Shown: positions 7,944 to 18,794 of the stretch, piece by piece
Numbering within the stretch: position 1 is the stretch's first letter
How the letters are laid out: every line of letters starts with the position of its first letter
Assembly: GCA_017994115.1 (NCBI GenBank)
Contig: JAGOLK010000002.1
Location: 13,827 to 73,391, forward strand
Source: Clostridia bacterium
GTDB lineage: Bacteria > Bacillota > Clostridia > Lutisporales > Lutisporaceae
Reading direction: 5' to 3'
Length of the DNA stretch: 59,565 bases
Notes under the pieces: generated by a model
The model's input: the letters and a program-made list of their open reading frames with translations, nothing else
Databases searched by the model: none
Told to the model about the DNA's origin: nothing
Program-made: the position numbers and the translations under genes

Positions 7944-9308
7944 ATGGAGGGACGGAATATGAAATACGATATTGAAATCCCCATGCCCCGGAAGGTTCAA
8001 TTAATACTGGATAAGCTGCATGAGCACAATTACCAAGCTTTCATCGTAGGAGGCTGCGTAAGGGACAGCATCCTTGGGAAAGTGCCCGGAGACTGGGATA
8101 TTGCAACTGATGCGTTACCCGGAGAGGTAAAAGAATTATTCCAAAAAACTGCGGATACGGGGATCCGGCATGGCACCATCACAGTAATAATTGAGAAAAG
8201 CCTCTTTGAGGTTACCACTTACCGTATAGACGGTGAATACGCTGATTTCAGGAAACCCAAGGCTGTAACCTTTACTTCTTCCATTGAAGAAGACCTTTCA
8301 AGAAGGGATTTCACCATAAATGCCATTGCTTACAGCCCTGAAGCCGGAATTGTGGATCCCTTTGGCGGTACAGCGGATATCAGAAAAGGGATTATAAGGA
8401 CAGTAGGAGACCCTGAAGTAAGATTCAGTGAAGATGCCCTTCGTATGCTGAGGGCCGTACGCTTCTCCGCACAGCTCGGATTTTCTGTTGATGAGAGAAC
8501 GCTGAAATCCATTGAAACAAACAGCAGTCTGATAGGAAGCATAAGCCCCGAGCGTATTAAAGATGAACTTACAAAAATACTATTATCCGATAACCCCCTT
8601 TGCTTTTCGCTGCTGATGGATACAAAGCTGATAAAATATACTCTGCCGGAGTTTGAGCCCTGCTTTTTAACCAATCAGAACAATCCTTACCATTCGTATA
8701 ATGTAGCTGAGCATACACTGCGCTCAGTGGCCCATATTGAAAAGGACAAGATCCTTAGATGGGCGATGCTGCTGCATGATATAGGGAAGCCAGGCACAAA
8801 AACCACAGACGGCAAAGGAATAGATCATTTTTATAATCACCAGCAGCTAAGTGTCAAGCTTTCCGGAACAGTCATGTCAAGGCTGAGATTTGATAAAAAG
8901 TCCATGGACAAAATACTTCTGCTGGTGCGATCCCATGATATGCACATAAAGGCTGATCCAAAATCAGTCAGGAAAGCCATGTCCAGAGTTGGAGATGATA
9001 TGTTTGAAAGCCTTCTTAAGGTCATTGAGGCGGATAAAAAGGCTCAGAACCCCGGACTTCTTAAGGAACGCACCGGGAAATTCATAAAAATATGGGAAAT
9101 ATATAAGGATATCAAGGAAAAAGGCCAGTGTACAAGCCTGAAATCCCTTGCCGTAAACGGTGATGACCTTATTGCCTTGGGTATCAAACCCGGAAAGAAG
9201 ATAAAAGAACTCCTCAACAGCCTTTTAGAAAAGGTTATTGAAGAGCCCGAGCTTAACCGGAAGGAAATATTATTGAATCTAATTTGCCAGCATAATCGAG
9301 CCGAATGA
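7944..9308 (+). CDS. cca: CCA-adding tRNA nucleotidyltransferase with HD domain
   Basis: About 454 residues. The N-terminal nucleotidyltransferase head has VGGCVRDSILGKVPGDWDIAT, the GG and DxD motifs that bind metal and nucleotide. Next come RRDFTINAIAY and EDALRMLRAVRFSAQLGF. The C-terminal half carries an HD domain (MLLHDIGKPGTKT) with phosphohydrolase potential, typical of clostridial class II CCA enzymes. It adds or repairs the 3'-CCA of tRNAs. The start is either 7944 or 7959, both with a GGAGG 6-7 nt upstream. It begins 3 bp after the UppS-like stop and overlaps the convergent Yip1-like gene by 30 bp. Confidence 0.9.
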   Translation: MEGRNMKYDIEIPMPRKVQLILDKLHEHNYQAFIVGGCVRDSILGKVPGDWDIATDALPGEVKELFQKTADTGIRHGTITVIIEKSLFEVTTYRIDGEYADFRKPKAVTFTSSIEEDLSRRDFTINAIAYSPEAGIVDPFGGTADIRKGIIRTVGDPEVRFSEDALRMLRAVRFSAQLGFSVDERTLKSIETNSSLIGSISPERIKDELTKILLSDNPLCFSLLMDTKLIKYTLPEFEPCFLTNQNNPYHSYNVAEHTLRSVAHIEKDKILRWAMLLHDIGKPGTKTTDGKGIDHFYNHQQLSVKLSGTVMSRLRFDKKSMDKILLLVRSHDMHIKADPKSVRKAMSRVGDDMFESLLKVIEADKKAQNPGLLKERTGKFIKIWEIYKDIKEKGQCTSLKSLAVNGDDLIALGIKPGKKIKELLNSLLEKVIEEPELNRKEILLNLICQHNRAE

Positions 9309-9926
9309 TATTGCCAAAGCTACCAGCCACATTACTGCTACTATAATGATGCTCTTCTTTTCAGGAATGCCTGATACTGCAGATATGCCGAATACCATAA
9401 GTATTGACTGCCAGATAACAAATGGGTCAAGATTGTTAAGCAGTACATCTTTGAATGTTGGACTTAAATTCAAGTATAGAAGGTTGCCCGTGAAATACAT
9501 GTAGGCAAACTTTACCACCATACCAACAATAGATGCCATATATGCCAGAGTATAGACTGCCAGAACCTGTTTGTATTTTATTTCACCCTTGAGTGCTCTG
9601 ATAAATGCCTTATATACAAGTGCAATCAGCAGAATGATGGCGACTGTTGATATTGCTGCCACAGCAGCAGAAATTAGGCTCATCATAGGCGTATTCATAA
9701 AAGCAATTGATGGCCTTAATGCTTCAGCCTGTTCAGGCGGCATAGCTGCTGCCTTTTCTTCCATCATTTCAATAAACAAATCCTCGCCAAGAATCTTGGT
9801 TCCATAGGTATATAAACCCATCACAAGTGCTATAACGAACAGCTTCAATGCCCAGACAGGCTTCTCGATGTAATCCCTGAACAGCTCCGTTGGTTTGACA
9901 AAAAACAGCTTTAGCTTTTTAAGCAT
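9279..9926 (-). CDS. Yip1-family multispanning membrane protein
   Basis: 215 residues with about five hydrophobic segments: LKLFVIALVMGLYTYG, MSLISAAVAAISTVAIILLIALVY, VLAVYTLAYMASIVGMVV, WQSILMVFGISAVSG and IIIVAVMWLVALAISFG. The pattern (amphipathic N-terminus KLKLFFVKPTELFRDYIEKP, then a Yip1-like helical core with a long loop) matches bacterial YIP1/DUF1282-type proteins of unknown role. It is single in its transcription direction, with a separate promoter region before the glycosyltransferase. Confidence 0.65.
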   Translation of the reverse strand: MLKKLKLFFVKPTELFRDYIEKPVWALKLFVIALVMGLYTYGTKILGEDLFIEMMEEKAAAMPPEQAEALRPSIAFMNTPMMSLISAAVAAISTVAIILLIALVYKAFIRALKGEIKYKQVLAVYTLAYMASIVGMVVKFAYMYFTGNLLYLNLSPTFKDVLLNNLDPFVIWQSILMVFGISAVSGIPEKKSIIIVAVMWLVALAISFGSIMLAN

Positions 9927-9994
9927 TTTATTACCCCCACAAACAAAATATTGAGTCCGTCATTGATATTATACAGAATTTGGAACCATAAGTA

Positions 9995-10015
9995 AATAAG
10001 GCCTTAGGCCTTATT
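9995..10015 (-). terminator. Weak hairpin after the glycosyltransferase gene
   Basis: AATAAGGCC and GGCCTTATT (9 bp, 3-nt loop) overlap the 3' end of the minus-strand GT2 gene. The tail is not strongly U-rich, so termination would be weak. Confidence 0.4.
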
Positions 10016-11258
10016 CCAATTCATGTATGGTAATTTTTCTTGTGTGCAGAGTATGGTTCCAATCTTTGTTTTTCATCATTATTATTCCTTCAATGGCTAT
10101 TGGTATCCAGGTAAGGCAATACAACATATATACCGGATAGAACAGCAGCAGCTTCCAGGACATCTTCCCGTCATAGAATAAGCATAAAGGTATCAGTATT
10201 AATTGTACTATACCGTACAGCCTGAAGAATTCCGGAGCAATGCTTAATGACAAGATATACAAATCGTAGTCCATAATATATGCATTTATTGGCGGGATAA
10301 GCAGCATAATGCCGCCTGCAAGCAGTACATAAGGCTGCAGCGTATATACCGCACAATCAATTAATGCGGCATTCCTTTCCCGCGTACCCTTTATGAAAAG
10401 CCTGACAAAGTATCTTGAGCAGACATCGGCAAAGCCCTGCATCCATCTTCTCCTTTGCCTCCATGACTGGGCCAGGGTCAAAGGCTTTTCATCGTAAACT
10501 ATTGCTTCATGCGCCCATCCTACCTTGATGTTGTTAAGCATAAGCTTCATGGTAAACTCCAGGTCTTCTACAAGGCAGGTGGCATTCCAGCCTATCCTTT
10601 TCAGCACTTCAACATCCACGCAGAAGCCTGTGCCTCCTATTTCGCAGCTCATTCCAAGGAATGACCTCGCGCATTGGAACAGCCTGTTGGAGGACCAGAA
10701 TGCAATGGAATAGCTTGCTGTGATCCATGTATCATTAGGATTCTTGCTGTCTATGTACCCCTGTATTACCTTATGCCCGTCGCAAAGCTTGTTATTCATT
10801 TCTCTCAGAAAGTTCCTTGATACCAGGTTGTCTGCATCAAAAATTACCGCCCCATCATAGTCGCTGCCTTCATCGTAAAGTATCTTTTCAAATGCCCACT
10901 GCAGAGCATATCCCTTGCCCCGCTTCTTATTATCGTTCCTTTCCAGTACATTTGCTCCCGCTGCCCTTGCAGCAGCTGCGGTATTGTCGGTGCAATTATC
11001 CGCAATCACATAAATATCGTAGGAATCCTTGGGATAATTAAGCTGCTTCAGGTTATCCACTATGTTTTCTATTACTATCTCTTCATTATGAGCGGGAATA
11101 AAGACAGCAAACTTTTTTATCGGCAGATAATTTTTTGAAGCCTTGCCGTAAATTTTCTCTGCCAGACCGAAAACTGAGGTGATAAAGTAATATATGCCTA
11201 TTAAAAAGAAAAATATCTGAAATATCAACAATAGTATATTTATAATGTCCTTGAGCAT
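10011..11258 (-). CDS. Membrane glycosyltransferase family 2
   Basis: 415 residues from the ATG at 11258, which has GGAAGGA upstream. An N-terminal membrane helix (IINILLLIFQIFFFLIGIYY) precedes a GT-A domain with FIPAHNEE, VIADNCTDNTA, the DxD-type FDADN, the acceptor motif VEDLEFTMKL and QRRRWMQG (QxxRW). These are the hallmarks of processive GT2 enzymes such as cellulose, chitin or poly-GlcNAc synthases. Three C-terminal membrane helices follow. The sugar and acceptor cannot be told. It stands apart from any polysaccharide cluster. Confidence 0.85.
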   Translation of the reverse strand: MLKDIINILLLIFQIFFFLIGIYYFITSVFGLAEKIYGKASKNYLPIKKFAVFIPAHNEEIVIENIVDNLKQLNYPKDSYDIYVIADNCTDNTAAAARAAGANVLERNDNKKRGKGYALQWAFEKILYDEGSDYDGAVIFDADNLVSRNFLREMNNKLCDGHKVIQGYIDSKNPNDTWITASYSIAFWSSNRLFQCARSFLGMSCEIGGTGFCVDVEVLKRIGWNATCLVEDLEFTMKLMLNNIKVGWAHEAIVYDEKPLTLAQSWRQRRRWMQGFADVCSRYFVRLFIKGTRERNAALIDCAVYTLQPYVLLAGGIMLLIPPINAYIMDYDLYILSLSIAPEFFRLYGIVQLILIPLCLFYDGKMSWKLLLFYPVYMLYCLTWIPIAIEGIIMMKNKDWNHTLHTRKITIHELE

Positions 11259-11457
11259 TAATGTCATTCCTTCCGCTTGCGTTAAGAGTCCTATTGTTTG
11301 CACATATACAATGATATCATTTTCCTCCGGCAGTTCAAAATACTACTGATTATAATATTTCATACTGCTTTTCCATTATTCTCATTTTATGCAAAAATAA
11401 CTCATCCGATTGCAATCGTCCTTGAAATCTGTCCGCAATACTTTGATTTGGAAAAAA

Positions 11458-11478
11458 AATAAGACTCCTCGTCTTATT
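11458..11478 (-). terminator. Intrinsic terminator after the gene at 11504
   Basis: AATAAGAC and GTCTTATT form an 8-bp stem with a 5-nt loop, and on the minus strand the stem runs into a U8 tract (complement of A's at 11452-11459). Confidence 0.8.
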
Positions 11479-11503
11479 ATTTCAATTCTATGCAAATATA
11501 TTA

Positions 11504-11887
11504 TTAATTCATATTTTGCAGATAGTTAATAGCTTTTTGGCTCAAATAGGTTATCCTGTTCTGAGGCGCAGCGAACTCCTTCTCCACAAAGGATCTTCCC
11601 CCTTCATTATTGTTGAGCCAAACCATATAGTATATAACAAAATCATCCTTCAATACACTGGCTCTGTCGTATATCATGTCAGGGCACCTGCCCAGACAGT
11701 CAGACACCGCTGATATCACATCATTCATCATGGAAGGAATCCTGCTCAGGGATATTATTATTTCATCCTCAGTGGCAGTAACCACTATTATGCTGTCGTT
11801 TTCCATATTCTTCACAGTCACTACCGACTTCCTCACTATAGCTTCCGTCAATGCATCCAATAATACTCTATGAAACTCCATTTCCAT
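11504..11887 (-). CDS. Conserved hypothetical protein, 127 aa
   Basis: A soluble protein with no recognised family. It contains a predicted helix-strand pattern (FHRVLLDALTEAIVRKSVVTV, then DSIIVVTATEDEIIISLSRI) and two cysteines, DCLGRCPDM. Its own terminator follows. It lies downstream of the CPBP protease gene with a 17-bp gap and the same direction, so the two may share a transcript. No function can be assigned. Confidence 0.6.
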   Translation of the reverse strand: MEMEFHRVLLDALTEAIVRKSVVTVKNMENDSIIVVTATEDEIIISLSRIPSMMNDVISAVSDCLGRCPDMIYDRASVLKDDFVIYYMVWLNNNEGGRSFVEKEFAAPQNRITYLSQKAINYLQNMN

Positions 11888-11904
11888 ATTAATACTTATC
11901 CTTT

Positions 11905-12663
11905 CTATACGATTAACAGCGCCGCAGTAGCAAGGTTTGATACCAGATGGGCAGTTACGGCACCATAAAAGCCCTTTCTCTCATATATAAATGTGCAGTA
12001 AAGCCCCAACCCCAAAAAGGTGGGAATACCGGATATATTGAAATGCAGCAGCGTAAAAAGTAATGTTGATATGATGGCAGCTGCCGCATGGGGCATACTT
12101 TTCAGTAAAAGCTTATCATAAATATAATATCTGAAGATATATTCCTCTACAAAAGGTGCCAATATTACCACCAGAATAAAAAGCAGCACTTTGTAGTACA
12201 TCTCTCCATATGCAAATTCTTCTACTATTTCTTGAGGTTTGGCTTCCATATTGAAATATATGTTTAAAAAGTACACATATAACTTATTTATCTGATTGAT
12301 TATTGCTTTAAAAACCAGGGTGGCACCGGCAACAAAAATAATATCCCCGGCTGTTGCCGACCATATATTGATATCCCTTACATGGATTTCAACCTCTGCT
12401 TTCCTGTGAACTTTTGAAAGCAGAATAAGCACCCCGATAAAGGGAGCCAGTTCATGAACCAAAAACGCAGCGGACCAATAAACCACTCCTATGGCAAACT
12501 TTGCGGCTAAGCTCATATCCTTGAATACATATTCGTACAGTGAGATAAAAATCGGGACATTAAGCAGCAAAAAAGTAAGAATAATAATAAATGCCTCATA
12601 TACCTCCAATAGTGTCCCCCCCCAATCAAATAAGCCTACTTCCAGGTCAGCAGTACCTCCCAA
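11905..12663 (-). CDS. CPBP-family intramembrane metalloprotease
   Basis: Up to 252 residues with six or seven membrane segments. The CPBP (Abi/Rce1-like) motifs are FVEEYIFRYYIYD (EExxxR) and FTLLHFNISG (HxxxG). Homologues cleave prenylated or membrane peptides, and some protect against bacteriocins. The start is uncertain: TTG at 12663 sits too close to its GGAG, and a TTG at 12609 behind a G-rich run would give MEVYEAFIIILTFLLL. It overlaps or abuts engB and is probably cotranscribed with it. Confidence 0.8.
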   Translation of the reverse strand: MGGTADLEVGLFDWGGTLLEVYEAFIIILTFLLLNVPIFISLYEYVFKDMSLAAKFAIGVVYWSAAFLVHELAPFIGVLILLSKVHRKAEVEIHVRDINIWSATAGDIIFVAGATLVFKAIINQINKLYVYFLNIYFNMEAKPQEIVEEFAYGEMYYKVLLFILVVILAPFVEEYIFRYYIYDKLLLKSMPHAAAAIISTLLFTLLHFNISGIPTFLGLGLYCTFIYERKGFYGAVTAHLVSNLATAALLIV

Positions 12664-13217
12664 AGCTCCTCTCTCCCGGCATGGGTCTCAGAGGAGTAAG
12701 GAATCAGAATATCATTTTGGTTAATACCAAGTTTTTGCTTAATTATATTCAAGTTCTTGTTCACTGATGACCGGGTGATTTTATCCAGCTTCGTCGCAAC
12801 AACAGTTACAGACTTTCTGTAATACTTTATAAAATCATACATAAGCTTATCATCAGCTGTGGGCTCATGGCGTATATCCACCAGCAGAACAACATTCTTC
12901 AGGTTTTCCCTATACCTCAGATAATTCTCTATCATCTTGCCCCAGGCCTGCCTCTGGCTTTTTGATACGGCTGCATATCCATAGCCCGGTAAATCAACCA
13001 GAACAAACTCATCATTAATCAGAAAAAAGTTAATCAATCTGGTTTTTCCTGGGCTAGAGCTTGTCTTAACAAGCTTCTTCCGGTTAAGAAGCGAATTAAT
13101 AAGCGAGGATTTCCCAACATTAGATCTGCCGGAAAAAGCTATTTCCGGCAGGTCAAGCTCTGGATACTGGTTTTGCAGAACTGCACTTTTAATAAACTCA
13201 CACTTCTTAATTATCAT
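12636..13217 (-). CDS. engB: Ribosome-biogenesis GTP-binding protein EngB (YsxC/YihA)
   Basis: 193 residues. The GTPase motifs are [12 protein letters not shown] (G1), a G2 threonine in [18 protein letters not shown] (G3) and ATKLDK (G4). EngB acts in assembly of the large ribosomal subunit. The ATG at 13217 is preferred because AAGGG lies 9 nt upstream, inside the end of lonA. Its ATGATAATTAA overlaps the lonA stop by 11 bp, implying translational coupling. The lonB-lonA-engB order matches Bacillus subtilis. Confidence 0.92.
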   Translation of the reverse strand: MIIKKCEFIKSAVLQNQYPELDLPEIAFSGRSNVGKSSLINSLLNRKKLVKTSSSPGKTRLINFFLINDEFVLVDLPGYGYAAVSKSQRQAWGKMIENYLRYRENLKNVVLLVDIRHEPTADDKLMYDFIKYYRKSVTVVATKLDKITRSSVNKNLNIIKQKLGINQNDILIPYSSETHAGREELWEVLLTWK

Positions 13218-15549
13218 GTTTCTCATCCCTTATCAATGCATGGGACAGGACCTCATCCATATCTGATACAAGCACAAACGTCATGTTTTTCTTTACGGTA
13301 TCCGGAATTTCCTCAATGTCCTTTTCATTCTCATAAGGAAGAATAACTTTCTTTATACCTGCACGCTTGGCAGCAAGCACCTTCTCCTTCAAACCGCCTA
13401 TGGGCAGCACCCTTCCCCTTAAAGTGACTTCTCCGGTCATCGCTACGTCTCTGTGCACCGGAATCTTTGCAAGAGCCGATACCAAGGCTGTTGTCATGGT
13501 TATTCCTGCTGAAGGGCCATCCTTTGGTGTGGCACCCTCCGGAACATGTATATGAATATCCGTATTCTTCGTAAATTCTTTATCAATGCCAAATTCCTCA
13601 CATCTGGAACGAATGTAGCTTAAGCCTGCTCTTGCAGACTCCTTCATAACATCTCCGAGATGTCCCGTAAGCTCAAGCTTTCCTGTGCCGGGCATTACGG
13701 AAACCTCAATGAACAATGTATCTCCGCCAACAGGTGTCCAGGCCAAACCGGTGACTACACCTATCTCGCTCTTCTGGTTTATCAAATCATGTCTGTATTT
13801 TTGAATCCCGAGATATTTTTTCAGATTACCGGGTGTAACTCTGACTCTTTTTTTGTTATTCTCCACTATTTGAGTAGCGCATTTTCTAATAATATTTGCA
13901 ATCTCGCGCTCCAGGTTCCTTACCCCTGCTTCCCTTGTATAGCCGTTTATAACTGCTCTTATGACAGCTTCGGAAATGATAACGTTCTCATCCTTCAATG
14001 AATGCTCTTTTATCTGTTTGGGCACCAGATAGTCAGCGGCTATATGAAGCTTCTCCTCTTCCGTATACCCTGAAATATATATTACCTCCATCCTGTCCAA
14101 CAATGCTGCAGGTATGGTATCCGTCGAATTTGCAGTGGTTAAGAACATAACCCTTGAAAGATCGAAGGGCAGCTCCAGATAGTGATCCCTGAATTCCTTG
14201 TTCTGTTCCGAATCAAGGACTTCAAGTAATGCAGAAGCCGGATCCCCTCTGAAGTCACTGGCCAGTTTATCGATTTCATCGAAGAGGAACAAAGGATTCC
14301 TTGAACCTGCCTGCTTTATGGAGTATATAATACGGCCCGGAATAGCTCCTATATATGTCCTTCGATGTCCCCTTATCTCCGCTTCATCACGGACTCCGCC
14401 CAGGGACATCCTGGCAAACTTCCTCCCCATTGCCCTTGCAATGGATCTGGCTATGGAGGTTTTGCCCACTCCCGGAGGCCCGACCAGACACAATATAGGC
14501 CCCTTCATATTGTTGGAAAGCTGCCTAATAGCCATGTACTCAAGCACTCTTTCCTTGACTTTTTTAAGTCCGTAATGATCCTCGTCAAGCACCTTTCTTG
14601 CATTCTTTATATCAAGATTATCTTCAGTCAGGGTATTCCAAGGCAAATCAAAAATCCAATCCAGGTAAGTCCTTGTCACGCCTACCTCGGGAGAGCCCTG
14701 GGACATTTTGGACAGCCTATCCAGCTCCTTTTCCACCTTTTCCTTTACCTCATCGGGTACTTCGAGCTTTGAAAGCTTTTCCGTATATTGCTCAATTTCC
14801 TCTCCGTGTCCTTCCTTTTCTCCCAGTTCCCGCTGAATAGCCTTAAGCTGCTCCCTCAGATAATATTCCTTCTGGGACTTGTCTATCTGTTTTCTGACTC
14901 TGGAGTTTATCTTCCTCTCTATTTCAAGTATTTCAAGCTCCCTGGAGAGTATTTCAAATATTTTCTCCATTCTTTCCTTTACATCGAACAAGGATAATAT
15001 TTCCTGCTTCTCTTCTATCTTAATAGTAAGATTTGAGGCTATCACATCCGCAAACCTGGACGTATCATCTATGTCTGATACTGTGATAAGCGTTTCCGGT
15101 GCAACCTTGGGATTTGCCTTAATATATTCATCGAAAACCTCCATTACACTTCTTCTTAATGCCTCCAGTTCCAAATCTCCCGACAGCTGTACATCCTGAT
15201 GTTCCAGCACATCCACAAGGAAAAAAGCATCCTCGGAAATTATATCCCTTATCTCTGCTCTGTTGATTCCTTCAACAAGCACTCTTATGGTGTCCCCCGG
15301 CAGCTTTAGAAGCTGCTTTATCTTTGATATTGTACCCACTTCATAAAAATCTTCCACTGTGGGCAAATCAGTATGAGCATCCTTCTGAGTAACAAGAAAT
15401 ATAAGCTGATCATTTATCATAGCCTCTTCCAGTGCTCTTATTGACTTCTCCCTGCCCACATCAAAGTGCAAAACCATATATGGAAAAATGCTTAATCCTC
15501 TCAGCGGCAGCAACGGCAATCTCTTAATATCTTCTTTTCTTTTCTGCAT
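13207..15549 (-). CDS. lon: ATP-dependent protease Lon (LonA)
   Basis: 780 residues, full length. The N-terminal substrate-binding domain begins [16 protein letters not shown]. The AAA+ module has Walker [10 protein letters not shown], Walker [10 protein letters not shown] and a sensor arginine region. The C-terminal S16 protease domain has the serine-lysine dyad in PKDGPSAG and [14 protein letters not shown]. It degrades misfolded and regulatory proteins in the cytosol. It is the middle gene of lonB-lonA-engB. No CtsR or CIRCE site was seen in the 90 bp upstream. Confidence 0.97.
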   Translation of the reverse strand: MQKRKEDIKRLPLLPLRGLSIFPYMVLHFDVGREKSIRALEEAMINDQLIFLVTQKDAHTDLPTVEDFYEVGTISKIKQLLKLPGDTIRVLVEGINRAEIRDIISEDAFFLVDVLEHQDVQLSGDLELEALRRSVMEVFDEYIKANPKVAPETLITVSDIDDTSRFADVIASNLTIKIEEKQEILSLFDVKERMEKIFEILSRELEILEIERKINSRVRKQIDKSQKEYYLREQLKAIQRELGEKEGHGEEIEQYTEKLSKLEVPDEVKEKVEKELDRLSKMSQGSPEVGVTRTYLDWIFDLPWNTLTEDNLDIKNARKVLDEDHYGLKKVKERVLEYMAIRQLSNNMKGPILCLVGPPGVGKTSIARSIARAMGRKFARMSLGGVRDEAEIRGHRRTYIGAIPGRIIYSIKQAGSRNPLFLFDEIDKLASDFRGDPASALLEVLDSEQNKEFRDHYLELPFDLSRVMFLTTANSTDTIPAALLDRMEVIYISGYTEEEKLHIAADYLVPKQIKEHSLKDENVIISEAVIRAVINGYTREAGVRNLEREIANIIRKCATQIVENNKKRVRVTPGNLKKYLGIQKYRHDLINQKSEIGVVTGLAWTPVGGDTLFIEVSVMPGTGKLELTGHLGDVMKESARAGLSYIRSRCEEFGIDKEFTKNTDIHIHVPEGATPKDGPSAGITMTTALVSALAKIPVHRDVAMTGEVTLRGRVLPIGGLKEKVLAAKRAGIKKVILPYENEKDIEEIPDTVKKNMTFVLVSDMDEVLSHALIRDEKHDN

Positions 15550-15641
15550 TTTATCAACTCCTGTAATACCATGTGTCTAATCTATTATATCTTTACAAAA
15601 ATTTTTTATCAATATTTTTAATTAAGATGTCCTTCTTCCCA

Positions 15642-17357
15642 TTACTGTTTTATATCGCTCATAGCCTGCATTGAAGGAGCTTTGACAATTTTTGATGACG
15701 TTAGTATATTTCCCTCGGAAGACTGAGCTTTCAGGTGCTTCACTTCAGCCTGCCTCATGGTGGCTATGTTGACAGCTTCTACAATACTTTCCACCGGTAT
15801 GACTTCAATATCATAAGTACTGAATATCTCCTGCCAATTCTCTTTGGGTATGATGACCTTTTTTACCCCTGCACGGACAGCAGCTTCAATCTTGGGAATA
15901 ATACCTCCTACGCCCTTTACTTTTCCTCTTATTGATACTTCTCCCGTCATTGCAATCCGGTTGTCTACGTAGCTGTTGGTTATTGCAGAATACACGGCCA
16001 CTGCTATTGTAATACCGGCAGAAGGGCCGTCCACCGGTGTGCCCCCGGGGAAATTCAAATGAATGTCATATTCACCCGGATCTATGCCCAAATATTTCTT
16101 GATTGCAGTGATTACATTGTCGGTGGAAGCCTTCGCCATACTTTTTCTTTTAATGGTTCTTCCGTCTCTTGAGCCTATTTCCTCTTCTTCAACTATTCCT
16201 GTGACCAGAAGCCGTCCTGTTCCCCGACCGGCTCTTACCGCAATTGCTTCTATTTCCATAAGAGTGCCCATATTGGGCCCATATACTGCAAGTCCGTTTA
16301 CATAGCCTATTTGCGGTTCATCATTTATCTTCCTTTCCGGCCTTGGGCTGTACTGTCCGTTGTTAAGCACCCATTCTATATCGCTTATAGTAACTTTATT
16401 CCTTTTCTCATTTATATTAACTCCGACTGCTGTTTGTATTATGTTTACCGCTTCCCTCCCGTTTGTCGCATACTTCCCTATAAGCTCGGGAACTCCTTCT
16501 TCACATTCAAATCTGATCTTGCTAAGGGCATTGGAGGTCACTATCCCGATTTCCTCAGAGGTCAGTGCCCTGAAATATATCTCGAGGCATCTTGACCGCA
16601 GTGCAGGCGGAATTGACTCCGGACCCCTTGTGGTAGCCCCGATAAGCCTGAAATCAGCCGGCAACCCGTTTTGGAAGATATCATGTATATGGAAAGGAAT
16701 ATTGGTATCTTCCGAGCTGTAATATGCGCTCTCCAGGAATACCTTCCTGTCTTCCAGCACTTTGAGCAGCTTATTCATTTGTATAGGATGCAGTTCTCCA
16801 ATCTCGTCTATGAAGAGTATCCCTCCATGGGCTTTGGTTACTGCACCAACTTTAGGCTGCGGAATTCCTGCTACTCCCATTGCACCTGCTCCCTGATATA
16901 TGGGGTCATGAACCGAGCCTATAAGAGGATCTGCAATACCTCTTTCATCAAATCTTACTGTTGTGGCATCAACCTCAACAAACTTTGCATCCTGACGAAA
17001 GGGACAATTTGGCGTCTTTTTTGCCTCCTCCAGTATCAGTCTGGCAGCCGCCGTTTTCCCTACCCCGGGAGGGCCATATATTATCACATGCTGTGGATTT
17101 GGGCTGCATATTGCCGCCCTTAATGCCTTTATACCGTTCTCCTGGCCTATTATCTCCCTAAAATCAGAGGGCCGGGTGATCTCAGACAGCGGCTTTGTCA
17201 GCTGAATATCTCTCATATGCTGCAGTTTTTCCATCTCTTTTCGCGATTCTTTTTCTATAGCAACTTTGTTTCCCTGTTGGCCTCTCAGAAGGTTTAAAAA
17301 GTACATTCCTATTACCACAGCAAAAAAAAGCTGGATAGCTATAAGCAATTGTGACAT
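15642..17357 (-). CDS. lonB: Lon-like ATP-dependent protease LonB
   Basis: 571 residues starting at the ATG 8 nt after GGGAGG. An N-terminal membrane helix (LLIAIQLFFAVVIGMYFLNLL) replaces the LonA N-domain. The AAA+ domain follows ([22 protein letters not shown]), then the S16 domain with GGTPVDGPSAG and GGIIPKIEAAVRAG. In Bacillus LonB is a forespore-associated, membrane-tethered protease, which fits a spore former. A terminator separates it from clpX upstream. Confidence 0.93.
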   Translation of the reverse strand: MSQLLIAIQLFFAVVIGMYFLNLLRGQQGNKVAIEKESRKEMEKLQHMRDIQLTKPLSEITRPSDFREIIGQENGIKALRAAICSPNPQHVIIYGPPGVGKTAAARLILEEAKKTPNCPFRQDAKFVEVDATTVRFDERGIADPLIGSVHDPIYQGAGAMGVAGIPQPKVGAVTKAHGGILFIDEIGELHPIQMNKLLKVLEDRKVFLESAYYSSEDTNIPFHIHDIFQNGLPADFRLIGATTRGPESIPPALRSRCLEIYFRALTSEEIGIVTSNALSKIRFECEEGVPELIGKYATNGREAVNIIQTAVGVNINEKRNKVTISDIEWVLNNGQYSPRPERKINDEPQIGYVNGLAVYGPNMGTLMEIEAIAVRAGRGTGRLLVTGIVEEEEIGSRDGRTIKRKSMAKASTDNVITAIKKYLGIDPGEYDIHLNFPGGTPVDGPSAGITIAVAVYSAITNSYVDNRIAMTGEVSIRGKVKGVGGIIPKIEAAVRAGVKKVIIPKENWQEIFSTYDIEVIPVESIVEAVNIATMRQAEVKHLKAQSSEGNILTSSKIVKAPSMQAMSDIKQ

Positions 17358-17457
17358 AGTATTTTCCTCCCTCATATTTGAGTGTCAATAGTATTATTAT
17401 ATTGAAGGCAGGAAAGTATTCATGGCCATGCATTCCAGCGATATTTCCAAATTAAAA

Positions 17458-17478
17458 GACCGGTTGTTCCAACCGGTC
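17458..17478 (-). terminator. Intrinsic terminator after clpX
   Basis: GACCGGTTG and CAACCGGTC form a 9-bp stem with a 3-nt loop. On the minus strand it is followed by TTTTAATTT. It separates tig-clpP-clpX from lonB-lonA-engB. Confidence 0.85.
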
Positions 17479-17484
17479 CTGTAT

Positions 17485-18780
17485 TTATGCCGTACCTTTT
17501 CTTGCTTTCTGGCCTTTCCTGGGCTGCTTTTTCACAGCCTTCTTTGTCCCAGGCTCAAGGTATACTATATGGGGCTCCTTGTGCTCCAATATAGTATCTT
17601 TCGTAACTATGCATTTATCTATATCATCCCTGGACGGAATCTCAAACATTACATTGAGCATATTCTCCTCGAATATCGCCCTTAAGCCCCTGGCTCCCGT
17701 TTTCCTGTCCAAAGCTTTTTGCGCAATCTCTTCGATGGCGTCATCTTCAAATTCCAGATCCACATTGTCAAGTTCAAAAAGCTTCTGATACTGTTTAACC
17801 AGAGCATTCTTAGGCTCGGTAAGTATCTTCACCAGTGCATTTTTATCCAGAGGATTTAACGTCACTATTATCGGAATTCTTCCTACAAATTCGGGTATGA
17901 GGCCGAATTTCAACAGATCCTCCGGCATTATCTTTTTAAGAATCTCTCCGATATCCTGCTGATTCCTGGAATGTATATCTGCAACAAAGCCCATTGATTT
18001 TTTGCCTGTCCTGTTCATTATTATCTTCTCAAGGCCGTCAAAGGCTCCGCCGCATATAAACAATATATTTGTAGTATCAATCTGTATAAACTCCTGATGA
18101 GGATGCTTCCTTCCGCCCTGGGGAGGAACACTTGCCACCGTGCCTTCAAGAATCTTGAGAAGAGCCTGCTGCACACCTTCACCGGAAACATCCCTTGTTA
18201 TTGAAGGATTCTCAGACTTTCTTGCAATTTTGTCAATCTCATCAATATACACTATACCTTTTTGTGCTCTTTCAATGTCGTAGTCCGCATTCTGAATCAG
18301 CTTCAGAAGTATGTTTTCCACATCTTCTCCCACATAACCGGCTTCAGTCAAGGAAGTTGCATCCGCTATGGCAAAAGGTACATTCAGCATCTTGGCCAGA
18401 GTCTGAGCAAGCAATGTCTTTCCCGAGCCTGTGGGGCCTATAAGTGCTATATTGCTCTTCTGAAGCTCTACATCATCTATCTTGTAGTCGGAGTTTATTC
18501 TTTTATAATGGTTGTATACAGCAACTGCCAATGCTTTTTTGGCTTCTTCCTGACCAATAACATATTGGTCAAGGAACTCCTTGATCTGTGCAGGCTTTGG
18601 AACATCCTGCAGTTCTGTATCCAATTCCTCATAGAATTCCTCGTCAATGATTTCCTGGCAAAGCTCAATACATTCGTCACAAATATACACACCCGGCCCT
18701 GCTATTAATCTTCTGACCTGCTCCTGATTTTTCCCGCAGAAAGAACATTTCAGCTGCTTCTTGTCATCAAATTTAGCCAT
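17485..18780 (-). CDS. clpX: ClpX, ATP-binding subunit of the ClpXP protease
   Basis: 431 residues. The N-terminal C4 zinc finger is CSFCGK and [10 protein letters not shown] (residues 12-41). The AAA+ domain has Walker A GPTGSGKT, Walker [13 protein letters not shown] and a C-terminal helical domain. The IGF-type ClpP-docking loop region reads KKSMGFVAD, a common clostridial variant. ClpX unfolds tagged substrates and feeds them to ClpP. It lies 14 bp after clpP, in the same operon, and ends in a strong terminator. Confidence 0.97.
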   Translation of the reverse strand: MAKFDDKKQLKCSFCGKNQEQVRRLIAGPGVYICDECIELCQEIIDEEFYEELDTELQDVPKPAQIKEFLDQYVIGQEEAKKALAVAVYNHYKRINSDYKIDDVELQKSNIALIGPTGSGKTLLAQTLAKMLNVPFAIADATSLTEAGYVGEDVENILLKLIQNADYDIERAQKGIVYIDEIDKIARKSENPSITRDVSGEGVQQALLKILEGTVASVPPQGGRKHPHQEFIQIDTTNILFICGGAFDGLEKIIMNRTGKKSMGFVADIHSRNQQDIGEILKKIMPEDLLKFGLIPEFVGRIPIIVTLNPLDKNALVKILTEPKNALVKQYQKLFELDNVDLEFEDDAIEEIAQKALDRKTGARGLRAIFEENMLNVMFEIPSRDDIDKCIVTKDTILEHKEPHIVYLEPGTKKAVKKQPRKGQKARKGTA

Positions 18781-18794
18781 GATTTCACCTCACT